NCBI RefSeq assembly: GCF_006335145.1
Contig: NZ_VDMN01000009.1
Coordinates: forward strand, 62,001 to 126,000
DNA: 64,000 nucleotides
From: Aliirhizobium smilacinae
Lineage (GTDB): Bacteria > Pseudomonadota > Alphaproteobacteria > Rhizobiales > Rhizobiaceae
Direction: 5' to 3'
A program made the position numbers and the translations under genes. Shown in pieces: positions 1 through 8,259 of this stretch. The notes beneath the pieces were generated by a model. That model was given only the letters and a program-made list of their open reading frames with translations. It was not told the origin of the DNA and did no database searches. Each line of letters begins with the position of its first letter. The first letter of the stretch is position 1.

Positions 1-972
1 AGTCATGAAGCGGTGGCCATCGACGATGTCGCATCCAGCCCATACGCCGGGCACCATACGCCGCTCCAATACGGGTTTCAGAGCTATATATCCGTTCCCA
101 TCATTCAGAAAGACGGGACGCTATTTGGCACCTTGTGCGCGATCGACCCGAAGCCCGCGAAGGTCAACAATAAAAAGACGCTGACAATGTTTCGTCTCTT
201 CGCCGAGATGATCGCCAATCATCTCGATGCGCGCATTCAGTTGCTTAAGTCCGAAGAGGACCTTCGACAGGAGATCGAAATCTCGAAAATACGAGAGCAG
301 TTCGTTGCCATCCTCGGTCATGACCTGCGCAATCCCCTCGCCTCGATGGTGGCGGGAACCCGTATGCTCGCAAAGTCGCGGCTGGACGAAAGAGCCCAAA
401 CCGTCGTCCAGATGATGATCAAGAGTGCCGATCGCATGGCGAACCTGGTGGACAACGTCATGGACTTCGCACGTGGACGGTTAGGTGGCGGGATCTCTTT
501 GACGCTGACGGACGCACCGCTCCAGCCTACCTTGGACCAGGTGGTGGAGGAAATGCGGAGCGTCTGGGCCGACCGCACCATCTACGCAGACTTCAAGGTC
601 TCGTATCCGATGCGAATGGATCATCCACGTCTGGCGCAGATGTTTTCAAATCTGCTCGGAAACGCGCTAACTCACGGGTCGCCCGACACGCCAATCAAGA
701 TCGTGGCGGAAACGACCGATGAGGCTTTTGAGCTTTGGATTGCAAACGCCGGCGATCCCATTCCGGAAGATGCACTTGAGAGGCTGTTTCAACCGTTCAC
801 GCGGCCAGTGAGCCAGGGGTCCAAGGAGGGACTAGGTCTAGGTCTCTATATTGCGGCCCAAATCGCCGAAGCCCACGGTGGCACCCTGTCGGTGACATCG
901 TCAGAGAAAGAGACGAGGTTCACGCTTCATGTGCCGGTCAAGCCGAATGTGGCTAATGCACCACCAAGGTGA
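1..972 (+). CDS. GAF-domain sensor histidine kinase, 5' end outside window
   Basis: The frame is open from base 1, so the gene begins upstream. The visible part starts inside a GAF sensor domain (about residues 15-75). An HisKA dimerisation domain follows with H-box GHDLRNPL (about residues 102-110), then an HATPase_c domain with N-box NLLGNALTHG and G-box GLGLGLYIA. It should autophosphorylate on the H-box histidine and pass the phosphate to a response regulator. No receiver domain or partner regulator is adjacent. No membrane segment is visible, which suggests a cytoplasmic sensor, but the missing N-terminus could change that. The signal is unknown. Confidence 0.9.
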   Translation, partial: SHEAVAIDDVASSPYAGHHTPLQYGFQSYISVPIIQKDGTLFGTLCAIDPKPAKVNNKKTLTMFRLFAEMIANHLDARIQLLKSEEDLRQEIEISKIREQFVAILGHDLRNPLASMVAGTRMLAKSRLDERAQTVVQMMIKSADRMANLVDNVMDFARGRLGGGISLTLTDAPLQPTLDQVVEEMRSVWADRTIYADFKVSYPMRMDHPRLAQMFSNLLGNALTHGSPDTPIKIVAETTDEAFELWIANAGDPIPEDALERLFQPFTRPVSQGSKEGLGLGLYIAAQIAEAHGGTLSVTSSEKETRFTLHVPVKPNVANAPPR

Positions 973-1103
973 AGCCAAAGTCGTGCATCGACAAGCCGCC
1001 ACTCGGCGGCCGTAATAAAGCTGATCAGGCGGCTGTTAACGGTCTTGCCCCACTGATGCGATCAGTCCGGGAGCGAGCCGATCCAGATGAGCAAGAGTGT
1101 CTG
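973..1103. other. intergenic spacer between convergent genes
   Basis: This short stretch lies between the kinase and the convergent GreA-like gene. No gene and no clear hairpin with a T-run was seen. Confidence 0.5.
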
Positions 1104-1586
1104 CTAGCTCACGACCGAGTAGGGCCGGACTTCAAGGATCGACACTTCCTCCTGGCGAGCCGGCAACTCGAAAACGATCACGTCGCCGACCTTTGCTCCA
1201 TCAATCGCACGCGCCAACGGCGCCGTCCAGGCGATCGCGCCAGACGTCGGATCGGCCTCATCCTCGCCGACGATGCTGAGTTCTTGTCGCGTGCCATCTC
1301 GCTCGATCGTCGCCGTAGTACCAAACTGCACGTGGTCGACAACCTGGGGCATCGGCACGATCTCCATGCTGGCCTTGCGCGCCTCCCAGTATCGCAGGTC
1401 ACGGCTCAACGAAGATTGATTTTCTCCGAAGGAAGCTCGAGTCAAACGGTCCTTCAAGGATGCGATCTCGCCTTCGATCTTTGACGCTCCGGTTTCTGTC
1501 ACGAGGTTACGCGCCTTGCTGACAGGCCTGTCCGGGACGCCAGGGATCGGGGCGTCGTCAAGTTCTTTGGTAAAGGCTCGGCTCAT
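1104..1586 (-). CDS. GreA/GreB-family transcript cleavage factor-like protein
   Basis: A 160-residue protein with the Gre layout: a charged, probably coiled-coil N-terminal half (about residues 22-75) and an FKBP-like C-terminal half (about 85-155) ending in KVGDVIVFELPARQEEVSILEV. Gre factors insert the coiled coil into the RNA polymerase secondary channel and stimulate cleavage of backtracked RNA. Plasmid-borne relatives are divergent and may act as modulators rather than true GreA. The start codon is the ATG at 1586; only a weak GGAA lies upstream. The gene directly follows the truncated catalase, so a deletion may have brought the two together. Confidence 0.8.
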   Translation of the reverse strand: MSRAFTKELDDAPIPGVPDRPVSKARNLVTETGASKIEGEIASLKDRLTRASFGENQSSLSRDLRYWEARKASMEIVPMPQVVDHVQFGTTATIERDGTRQELSIVGEDEADPTSGAIAWTAPLARAIDGAKVGDVIVFELPARQEEVSILEVRPYSVVS

Positions 1587-1600
1587 GGCGTTGATTCCAG

Positions 1601-2173
1601 CTATGTGCGACCACTGACTACACTTGGCCCATCAGTCGTCGCTGATCGACGGAAGGTGGATTTCGAGAAGACCGGGATATTGTTCCCGACCAGATCCCAG
1701 TTGCCTTCCTGGGTATATAGCTTAACGGCAAACCCGCGAACGTCGCGGGCAAGGTCGGCCGAGCCTTTATTGCCGGCGACGGTCGAGAAGCGCACGAAAG
1801 CTGGTGTCTTTTCGCCGGGGCGCTGGAAGAGGTCCGCCTTGGTGTAGGCGGCCAGCGACTCGTAGGTCTCAAAATAGCCGTGCGCACCGTAGCCACGCGC
1901 ATGCACCACCCGCTCGGGAATGCGCTCGTGGTCGAAGTGGAAGATTTTCTCACGGAAATGGAAATCGTCGACGACCAGCGGGCCGCGTGCAGCGATACGC
2001 AAGGAATTTTGATCATCGGCGACGGGTCCACCTCGAGCCGTCGTCAGGACGGGTTGACCGTCTTCGGCGTACTGGTGCAGGTCACCGCCGGCGCCACGAT
2101 GCAGCTTCTGGTCGTGGATGGTTGCCGTCGGAGACTTCGCGGGTCGAGAGGTGGGATTAGCTTTCTTGGCCAT
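1601..2173 (-). pseudogene. truncated katE-type catalase (first 169 residues only)
   Basis: The first 169 codons closely match the N-terminus of the full catalase at 11143-13290, including the distal-histidine segment RVVHARGYGAHGYFE and the DLVGNNIPVF motif. After NNIPVF (near base 1667) the sequence changes to an unrelated 21-residue tail ending at 1601. The heme-ligating tyrosine region, the rest of the barrel and the C-terminal domain are missing, so no catalase activity is expected. The start ATG at 2173 keeps its AAGGAG ribosome site. Upstream lies a DUF892 gene, as in the intact copy, so this is the broken half of a duplicated cassette. Confidence 0.9.
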
Positions 2174-2211
2174 GTTGTGCTCCTTAAAGGGGACAAAGGT
2201 TTGCTCAATGC

Positions 2212-2237
2212 AAAAAAGGCCGCCCCGAAGGGCGGCC
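2212..2237 (-). terminator. Rho-independent terminator after DUF892 copy 1
   Basis: Read on the minus strand, an 8-bp GC stem (GGCCGCCC/GGGCGGCC) is followed by six T residues. It sits between the DUF892 stop and the truncated catalase start. The same kind of hairpin sits at the matching place in copy 2, so it was duplicated with the genes. Confidence 0.85.
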
Positions 2238-2257
2238 TGATGATCATAGATTTAGGC

Positions 2258-2794
2258 TCAGCTGACGCGCTTAATCGAGCCTTTGGCGCTGGCAGATTGT
2301 CCGCCGGTGCCTTTAACATTGGCAGATGCTTCTCCGAGCGCTGTGAGTTTTTGATCCGTGGCGATCTCTTCTTGCAGCGTGGCGTCGAGAAGGGTGACTG
2401 CCTCGTTCATGCCGAGCTGCACAGCCCAGGACTTCAGTGTCCCGTAGCGGGCGATCTCATAATGTTCGACGGCCTGAGCCGAGGAGATGAGGCCGGCATC
2501 GAGCGCTGCAGTGCCCTTATATTCTTCCATGATCTCTTCGCCTTCCGCGAGGATACCCTGGATGGCTTCGCAGGTCTTGCCGCGGGCAGGCTTGCCGATG
2601 AGTTCGAAGACCTGTTCAAGACGGGCGATCTGCTCCTGAGTTTCGTCGCGGTGCTGCAGGAAGCCCGCCTTGCCTTCTTCCGACTGTGCGGCACGCGCCA
2701 TCTTCGGCAATGCCTTCAGGATCTGCTTTTCGGCGAAGTAAATGTCCTTGAGTGTATCAAGGAAAAGGTCGTTCAGGGTTTTTTCGGTAGCCAT
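2258..2794 (-). CDS. DUF892 (YciE/YciF) ferritin-like stress protein, copy 1
   Basis: A 178-residue, almost wholly helical protein of the DUF892 ferritin-like family. It opens with LNDLFLDTLKDIYFAEKQIL and has acidic and histidine residues spaced for a four-helix metal site (AEKQ, HRDE, HYEIARYGTL, EEIATDQ). The family is linked to general stress and often accompanies manganese or heme catalases; its enzymatic role is not established. It is very similar to the copy at 13373-13879 but has about eight extra residues near the C-terminus. The start ATG at 2794 has an AGGAG site. An EcfG-type promoter lies about 170 bp upstream. Confidence 0.9.
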   Translation of the reverse strand: MATEKTLNDLFLDTLKDIYFAEKQILKALPKMARAAQSEEGKAGFLQHRDETQEQIARLEQVFELIGKPARGKTCEAIQGILAEGEEIMEEYKGTAALDAGLISSAQAVEHYEIARYGTLKSWAVQLGMNEAVTLLDATLQEEIATDQKLTALGEASANVKGTGGQSASAKGSIKRVS

Positions 2795-2963
2795 AGTGAT
2801 CTCCTGTGGCGTTGGACGCGAACTATTTGCGCAATTGACTGGTTGTCAGGGGGCCGACCTCTGTTTGGAGGTCGATTCAATCCGGCCAAGCAAGGATCTT
2901 CGATCGGCAGAACTTTCAGGACGTAAGGTGCAACGCGCCTTTGAGTTCGCCTGATACGCCGAT

Positions 2964-2988
2964 AACCAACGCGGGGCGCTCTTGTTCC
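2964..2988 (-). promoter_or_regulatory. EcfG-type promoter upstream of DUF892 copy 1
   Basis: On the minus strand it reads GGAAC-N16-GGTT. It lies in the 270-bp gap between the DUF2252 and DUF892 genes. No other gene lies in the rest of this gap. Confidence 0.6.
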
Positions 2989-3065
2989 CTCGAGATTGGC
3001 CGATGGTGTCGGTTGAGGATTCCGCCGTATGTTTGCCGTCCGCTAGGCGAACTCTCGGACTGAGC

Positions 3066-4286
3066 CTACGCGGCATTTTCCTCGATGGCATATCTGCGGC
3101 AATGCTGGAGGTAGGCCGCCTCGTGCGCGGCAACGAGATCGACCACGCTGTTCCACAGCCAAGACGGGGCGTCGAGAGCTTTCGAGCGATTGCGCTGAAG
3201 CTCTTCCAGCCATGAAGCGCGTTCGGCCGCATTCATTTGGCGCGCGTGGGCGATGCCGACGACATGCGCGAGGAATTCAGCCACCCCGAGGGCCTCGTCG
3301 CGCGTCAGCGTTTCGATCTCCAGCTTCAGGTCCTGCGGCAGCAGCTCGCGAATAAACACGGACTTGTCTAGGAAGGCAGCGCTTGCGATACGGCTACCAA
3401 GATAAGGAGACAGGTGCTTGGCTCCGGCGACAACACGTTCGCCATTGTCTGCGGGCATCTGAGCTTCGGCAGCATGCGGGGCAGTTGCCGCGATCGCCTC
3501 CTTGATATCCATCAGACAGTGCCGGCTCGACTTACCGCGTCCGACCTTGACGAGAACCGCGATCCGCAGCCGTCCGAGCGAACTGCAGCCTTTGCGCCAG
3601 TAGGCGGCATCCACGACTTTTACCCGATCATCCTCGCCAGTAGCTCTCAAGGCTGTCACCAGAGAGTGCAGCCGGTCGGTCTCAAATAGCGCGTTGACTG
3701 CTGCGCGTTCTTCGTCGGTCAAAGGCCAGAACCGTGTTCCCAAGGGGATCACAGGTTCGATGCCTTCGATCCGCTCGTCAGCCAGATGCCGCCATGAGCG
3801 CCGAGCCGCCTTTCGGATGACGAGCTTCACCATCTCCGGGACAGGCACTGCGTCGGACTGAGCCTCTAGCTCGGCCTCCGGAGCGAAAGCCGCCCCGTAG
3901 GCGTCCATGATCCGTTCCAGCATCAGTGCGGTCGTGACCCCGGGGAGATCGGAGCTTCGCGCGGCCATCGCAAGCGACAGGGACAGACGGACGAGATCAT
4001 GCGCCGGGTTGCCGATGACCGTCTGATCCAGATCGCGGATCTGAACCGCCAGAGCGCCAGTCTTGCTTGCGACCGGCCCAAGATTGCCGACATGGCAGTC
4101 GCCGCAGATCCAGACCGGTGGGCCTTCGGGAAGTGGAGGCCGTTCTGAACCGTCCAGCCATTGATAAAAGCGGGCGGTGCTGCCCCTGACATACGCGTGG
4201 GCGGAAGCCGCCATCTTCCGGTTGCGATCGGCGATGAGATGCCTCATCCGATCGGCAGGCGGCACGAAATTCTTCATTTTGGGCAA
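3066..4286 (-). CDS. DUF2252 family protein
   Basis: A 406-residue DUF2252 protein. It has the family's AYVRGSTARFYQWL motif near the N-terminus and VWICGDCHVGNLG followed by IRDLDQTVIGNPAHDLVRL, a layout resembling aminoglycoside phosphotransferase-like kinases (an H-x-x-N catalytic loop then D). No substrate is established. The TTG at 4286 has an AGGAAG site at good spacing and is taken as the start; the ATG at 4277 is an alternative. The gene stands alone between the DUF892 copy and the HWE kinase. Confidence 0.85.
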   Translation of the reverse strand: MPKMKNFVPPADRMRHLIADRNRKMAASAHAYVRGSTARFYQWLDGSERPPLPEGPPVWICGDCHVGNLGPVASKTGALAVQIRDLDQTVIGNPAHDLVRLSLSLAMAARSSDLPGVTTALMLERIMDAYGAAFAPEAELEAQSDAVPVPEMVKLVIRKAARRSWRHLADERIEGIEPVIPLGTRFWPLTDEERAAVNALFETDRLHSLVTALRATGEDDRVKVVDAAYWRKGCSSLGRLRIAVLVKVGRGKSSRHCLMDIKEAIAATAPHAAEAQMPADNGERVVAGAKHLSPYLGSRIASAAFLDKSVFIRELLPQDLKLEIETLTRDEALGVAEFLAHVVGIAHARQMNAAERASWLEELQRNRSKALDAPSWLWNSVVDLVAAHEAAYLQHCRRYAIEENAA

Positions 4287-4444
4287 TCGGCTTCCTTTAC
4301 TGTCCCCTCCGAATGAGGACCCGCACGAAAATCAACCGGGAGAGATAGTGTTCCATGCCGATACGATACGCCCGTCATTTTCCCGTCCGTCAGACTGCGA
4401 TGAGCCCCCAAGTGATGATCGCGCGCTCATTCGGCGTCTATCGT

Positions 4445-5830
4445 TTACTCGGACATCGCCGACTTCAGTAGTGCGGTGAAACGGTAGATCACGCCCTCCG
4501 CAGCAAAATCGACAGATGTTTGACTGCCTTCTCCGCCGGAGATGCCCATCGATATCAGCCGGGTGCCAAATCCTTTGCGGGTCGGCACGGTGACGGGCGG
4601 ACCACCGCTTTCGCTCCACACCAGAACAAGCTTAGGCAAACCTTGTGTGTGATCGATAGAAGCCAAAACTTTCACTTGGCCACTGCTCACCGAGAGCGCG
4701 CCATATTTGGCGGCATTCGTCGAAAGCTCATGGATAATCAGAGCTAGCGTCAAAGATGTTTTGGGGCCTAGCAGGACATCTTGCCCTTCCACGTCGATCT
4801 GTCCGTTGTTGTCATGTGGGGAAGATACGGAACGAATGATCGCCTTAAGCGAAGCGGTATCGGTGTGGCCGGAGAGCAGGATCTCATGAGCGCCGGCAAG
4901 CGTTTGGATGCGCGAAAGGAGGGTGGTGCGAGCGGCGTCGATATCGGTCGCCGCTCGCAGCGTCTGCGTAATGATCGAGGAGACCACAGCAAGCGTGTTT
5001 TTCAGGCGATGAGACATTTCCTGATTGAGGAGCACGCCCTGTTTCTCGGCGGCAACACGATGGGACACGTCGCGGGCCGCCCCGATCAGCCGGCGCGCAA
5101 CGTGACCGTTATCCCTCATCGCTCTGCCATTGACCAGCACATGTCGCTCGATACCGTCCTCAATGCCGATGACCCGGTATTGCAGCGTTAAGAATTCTTC
5201 CCGACCTTCCGCAAGCCCGGCAAGCTCGGCCTCAACGCGGGCACGATCGTCGCGATGAATAGCGTTAAAAGCACCTTTCATGTCCAACGCGCGCCCTTCG
5301 AACACGCCGTTTAGCATTTTCATGCGATCGTCCAGCGTCAACTCGGATTTTGCGAGATCGAGATCCCAAAGCCCGACTTCACCAGTCTCAGTGGCGACGC
5401 GGCGGCGTTCCTCGTTGTCGAGGCGAATGCGCTCATCTTCTTTGCGGTCAGTGATGTCAAGCGATACGCCCGAAATAGAAGCAGGTTGGTGGTCTGCGCC
5501 GTAGTGGCTCTTGCCTCTGATTTCGATCCAACGCAGCTTCCCATCGGGGCAGTTGATGCGGTACTCGACCTGAAGGTCGCCATCCGCAGAAATCGCGCGC
5601 GTCACGGTTTCTTTCCACATCACCATATCGTCAGGGTGAATGCAGTCCTGCAGATCCAGATAGGTGAAGCTCTCATCTGGATTTCGGCCAAAGTTGCGCT
5701 TGAAGGCCTCGGAGACGCTGAGTGTATCGCTCGTCAGGTCGAGCGTCCAAAGGCCGATCTGGGACGAATTCAACAGAGCCCTGAGGATGATATCACCGGG
5801 CCAGAAATTCCCTTCTTCTTTCACCGGCAT
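4445..5830 (-). CDS. PAS-PAS-HWE sensor histidine kinase
   Basis: A 461-residue kinase. Two PAS domains (about residues 15-135 and 145-265) are each followed by a PAC-like end (GVSLDITDRKE, GAARDVSHRV). An HWE-type kinase core follows, with the histidine in MSHRLKNTLAVV (about residue 275), the N-box HELSTNAAKYGAL and the W-x-E signature in VLVWSESGGPP. HWE kinases typically signal in rhizobial light and general-stress pathways, often to PhyR-like or single-domain regulators. No transmembrane segment is seen. It lies immediately downstream of a decayed LOV-HWE kinase with a similar PAS-H-box layout, which suggests a duplicated pair. Confidence 0.9.
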   Translation of the reverse strand: MPVKEEGNFWPGDIILRALLNSSQIGLWTLDLTSDTLSVSEAFKRNFGRNPDESFTYLDLQDCIHPDDMVMWKETVTRAISADGDLQVEYRINCPDGKLRWIEIRGKSHYGADHQPASISGVSLDITDRKEDERIRLDNEERRRVATETGEVGLWDLDLAKSELTLDDRMKMLNGVFEGRALDMKGAFNAIHRDDRARVEAELAGLAEGREEFLTLQYRVIGIEDGIERHVLVNGRAMRDNGHVARRLIGAARDVSHRVAAEKQGVLLNQEMSHRLKNTLAVVSSIITQTLRAATDIDAARTTLLSRIQTLAGAHEILLSGHTDTASLKAIIRSVSSPHDNNGQIDVEGQDVLLGPKTSLTLALIIHELSTNAAKYGALSVSSGQVKVLASIDHTQGLPKLVLVWSESGGPPVTVPTRKGFGTRLISMGISGGEGSQTSVDFAAEGVIYRFTALLKSAMSE

Positions 5831-5878
5831 TCCTATCCGAACTCAAAGGCAAACTATCGAGCCGATAAAAGCGCGTTT

Positions 5879-6938
5879 TCAATCTCTATTCCAAAGGTTG
5901 ACTGGCAGCAAGCCGAAGCCCCCCTGCGCTCGTTGCCTTCGTCTGGACAGTGGGCGGCGCGGCTGTTCGCCGCGCATAGACTGATTTATGATCGATTGCA
6001 CGGTCGCCAGCATGTTCTTCATGCGGTGGGCCATTTCCGCCGCCATCATAGCGCGATAGGCCTCTGCCTCTTTCCGCTCGGTGATATCGATCGAAACACC
6101 ACTCATCAAGAGCGGCCTACCTTCGTTGTCGAAACGCGTCTCGGCACGGACTTCTAGCCAACTGATTTGCCCGTCAGGTCTTATCGCCCTGTACTCGACT
6201 TGCAATTGACCATCCGACTGTAGAGCAGATACGACCGCTTCCTGCCATCTGCCAAAATCGTCAGGATGAACAGCTTTATTCAGATCCTCGTAGCCAAAGT
6301 TATCAGCGGGATTGCGTCCAAAGTCGATCTTGCAGAGAGCCGAGCAAACAAGCCGCTCCGTGGGAATGTCGAGCGTCCAAGTCCCGAGGCCACCAGCCTT
6401 GAGCGTAAAGCTAAGACGATCTTCGCTAGCCGTAAGGTCAGCGATGCGCCGCTACATCTCCGCTTCGTGCTCTTCCTGGTCCTCGACCGCCTTGATGGTC
6501 TTTTCGCGGGTCACATCGAACTGTGAGGCAAAGAAATAGGTCAGCTGACCCTCATCGAAAACAGGCGACACGAGGAGCCGATTCCAGAACAGTGAGCCGT
6601 CTTTTTTGTAGTTCAGGAGGTCGATTTCGATCGGTTCACGATTGGCGATGGCATCGCGAACTTTTGAAACGTCGTCTGTATTCGTGCCGGGTCCCTGCAA
6701 GAAGCGGCAGTTACGACTTACGACCAAGGCATTCGTCACGGCTGTAACCGGTTAACCGCGCGAAGGCGTCATATACAAAGACAATCGGATTGTCGTCCTG
6801 CCGAGGATCTGTGATGATCATCGGCATGCGGGTAGCGCGCATTGCTGCCGCGAACGGGTCAGAACCGGACGTGGTTTTGTGGATTTCCCCGTCTATCCGG
6901 CGCTCTTCGGGTGATGTCATAGACAGGTGTTTATCCAC
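5879..6938 (-). pseudogene. decayed LOV-PAS-HWE histidine kinase
   Basis: Three pieces of one gene are visible. Bases 6938-6725 encode the first half of a LOV domain (MPMIITDPRQDDNPIVFV, LTGYSRDECLGR). In a second frame, 6718-6452 gives the photo-adduct motif NCRFLQGP and the rest of the LOV core. After a TAG at 6452-6454 the same frame continues through a PAS/PAC domain to the H-box MAHRMKNMLATVQSI and then degenerates. A tandem 7-bp duplication causes the frameshift exactly at the LOV cysteine motif. The ATPase domain is absent. The ancestral protein would have been a blue-light receptor kinase; this copy cannot work as one. Confidence 0.9.
6711..6724 (-). repeat. 7-bp tandem duplication breaking the LOV gene
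   Basis: The plus strand reads TTACGACTTACGAC, two copies of TTACGAC. Removing one copy restores the reading frame across the LOV motif GRNCRFLQ. Confidence 0.9.
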
Positions 6939-7211
6939 CTTTTGTTCTTCTGTCGCGCAACAATATGGGGAATGTCTAATATCGTACTAACAAAGGGATC
7001 ACGAGGGCTCTCTACAGGGATGGGGACGGGGGCGTAGAGCTGACGGAGGGGGCTCTTTCATGGCCCTCGTGACGGCCTATAAATTCCTGAACTCGGTACT
7101 TGTTCCCGCTGCATGACGCTCTATTTGCCGCCGCATCACGGCCGCTAGCTAGTTCCGCATCATGCTACACGAAAGAGCACCGTCCCTGCTCTCTCGCCGT
7201 ATGGAAAGCGA
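6939..7211. other. intergenic region with a long-range inverted repeat
   Basis: No gene was seen. CACGAGGGC near 7006 and its complement GCCCTCGTG near 7063 form a 9-bp inverted repeat with a long loop. No GGAAC-N16-GTT promoter was found here. Confidence 0.4.
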
Positions 7212-7412
7212 ATGCGCCCTCGCCTGTCTTCTCAGTCCTGTAAGTCCTGTAAAAACACGGGTTCCATTTGCGAAAGCCACCCCAACCGAGCGCATCAAGG
7301 CTGGTTCGCCTGTGGTTGTGGAGCATTTGGTCTTCCTTGTCCCAAGTGCAGCAACGATGAATGGGACAGGCCACCTAAGGGGACGCCTGGTTATCGCTGC
7401 ATAGCAGCCTGA
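7212..7412 (+). CDS. small cysteine-rich, zinc-ribbon-like protein
   Basis: A 66-residue protein rich in paired cysteines: SCKSC near residue 10, a single C near 20, ACGCG near 34 and PCPKC near 44. The pattern resembles small rhizobial hypothetical proteins with a C-x-x-C / CGCG / PCPxC layout and suggests a structural zinc or Fe-S site. It resembles a cut-down DnaJ zinc-finger repeat, but no J domain is present. The function is unknown. The start ATG at 7212 has only a weak purine-rich site. Overlapping frames in this stretch show no comparable motif. Confidence 0.65.
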   Translation: MRPRLSSQSCKSCKNTGSICESHPNRAHQGWFACGCGAFGLPCPKCSNDEWDRPPKGTPGYRCIAA

Positions 7413-7478
7413 TCAGCCGATTTATCCGTCTGTTGGATCAAATCTCCGTTCTCCGACGTTCGACGTTGGTAGCTCGCG

Positions 7479-7507
7479 ACAAATGGCACCTGCAAGGTGC
7501 CATTTGT
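7479..7507 (+). promoter_or_regulatory. perfect 13-bp hairpin upstream of the DUF3606 gene
   Basis: ACAAATGGCACCT, a GCA loop, then its exact complement. There is no T-run, so it is probably not a classical terminator. It lies 38 bp upstream of the DUF3606 start and could be an RNA stem in the leader, an operator, or the end of the preceding transcript. Confidence 0.6.
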
Positions 7508-7545
7508 GCAGCAGATCAATGCTTACCCGTTAAAAGGAGATCCGC

Positions 7546-7725
7546 ATGTCTGATACCCCTAGAGACAGAGCACAAGACCGGGCCCGCGTGGCAAGCGGCC
7601 AGGATCACGAGGTCCGATATGAAGCTGATAAGAAAGGCGTCTCGAAAGACGCCGTTAAAGACGCCGTAAAAAGCGTCGGCAATAGTCGCGATAAGGTCGA
7701 AGCGAAACTCGATCTCAAAACCTGA
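7546..7725 (+). CDS. DUF3606 family small protein
   Basis: A 59-residue protein starting at ATG 7546 behind AAAAGGAGATCCGC, a strong ribosome site. Residues 18-55 fit DUF3606: an EVRY motif, then KKGVSKDAVKDAVKSVG, a short helix-turn-helix-like helical pair. These proteins are small, charged and probably cytoplasmic; the role is unknown, although the family is common in stress-related rhizobial gene sets. A terminator hairpin follows directly. The gene stands alone, convergent with the TIGR02588 gene. Confidence 0.85.
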   Translation: MSDTPRDRAQDRARVASGQDHEVRYEADKKGVSKDAVKDAVKSVGNSRDKVEAKLDLKT

Positions 7726-7733
7726 AAACTACG

Positions 7734-7762
7734 CAACTAGGGGTGTACGACACCCCTAGTTG
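7734..7762. terminator. hairpin terminator after DUF3606 gene
   Basis: A perfect 12-bp stem, CAACTAGGGGTG and its complement, with a 5-base loop, 9 bp after the stop codon. It has no T-run on either side but sits between convergent genes. Confidence 0.65.
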
Positions 7763-7841
7763 CTAGGTCGCGAACGTTCATTGTGCTTGCCATGTTCTCA
7801 GCTTCGCCACTGCTCATGCAGTCGGAAACAAATCCGCCAAT

Positions 7842-8252
7842 CTACGGTTCATCAAAAGCTGTCGCTCTGACCTTTACGTCCTTCCCAGCCGGATTTTGCC
7901 GGAAAATCAATCCGCCACCGACTTTCGAGTGTCCGGGAACGTAATCCAGAACGGTTTCGGAGCTTTCCAGAACCGACTCTTGCTCTCTTATTTCACCTCG
8001 AATTTTCACCTGAGATGCCGTCACACTGGAACCGTTCTGAATTTCGAACAGGACCTGAAACCCATCGCTGCGCTTCTCCATCTTCACGACATTTCCATGA
8101 AGGTTAGGCGAGGTGTCGCGGTCCATAAACCCGTCCTTTCCTATCCAAACGATCACGGCGATTACGATGATCCCTGAGACGGCACCTGTGATCCATTCGA
8201 TCCAGTGCGGGGCGCCGGGCTCAATGTTTTTACCGTTGGAGATTTTTGTCAT
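7842..8252 (-). CDS. TIGR02588 family membrane-anchored protein
   Basis: A 136-residue protein with one N-terminal membrane segment (about residues 17-41) and a beta-rich extracytoplasmic domain containing VLFEIQNGSSVTASQVKIRGEI and a VPGHSKVGGGLIF motif. This matches TIGR02588, an uncharacterised family that accompanies TIGR02587 membrane proteins. It starts 7 bp after the upstream TIGR02587 gene, so the two are probably one operon and perhaps one complex. The function is unknown. Confidence 0.85.
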   Translation of the reverse strand: MTKISNGKNIEPGAPHWIEWITGAVSGIIVIAVIVWIGKDGFMDRDTSPNLHGNVVKMEKRSDGFQVLFEIQNGSSVTASQVKIRGEIREQESVLESSETVLDYVPGHSKVGGGLIFRQNPAGKDVKVRATAFDEP

Positions 8253-8259
8253 CGCAGCC

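Noticed and set aside
969..1484. 171-codon plus-strand frame opposite the GreA-like gene
   Set aside because: It is the antisense of a recognised family gene and has the low-complexity composition of a shadow frame.
4334..4353. GGAAC...GGTT upstream of the DUF2252 gene
   Set aside because: The gap is 12 nt, not 16-18, so it does not fit the EcfG promoter spacing.
7433..7669. 78-codon frame overlapping the DUF3606 gene
   Set aside because: It overlaps a gene with a strong ribosome site and a known domain, crosses the hairpin, and shows no motif.
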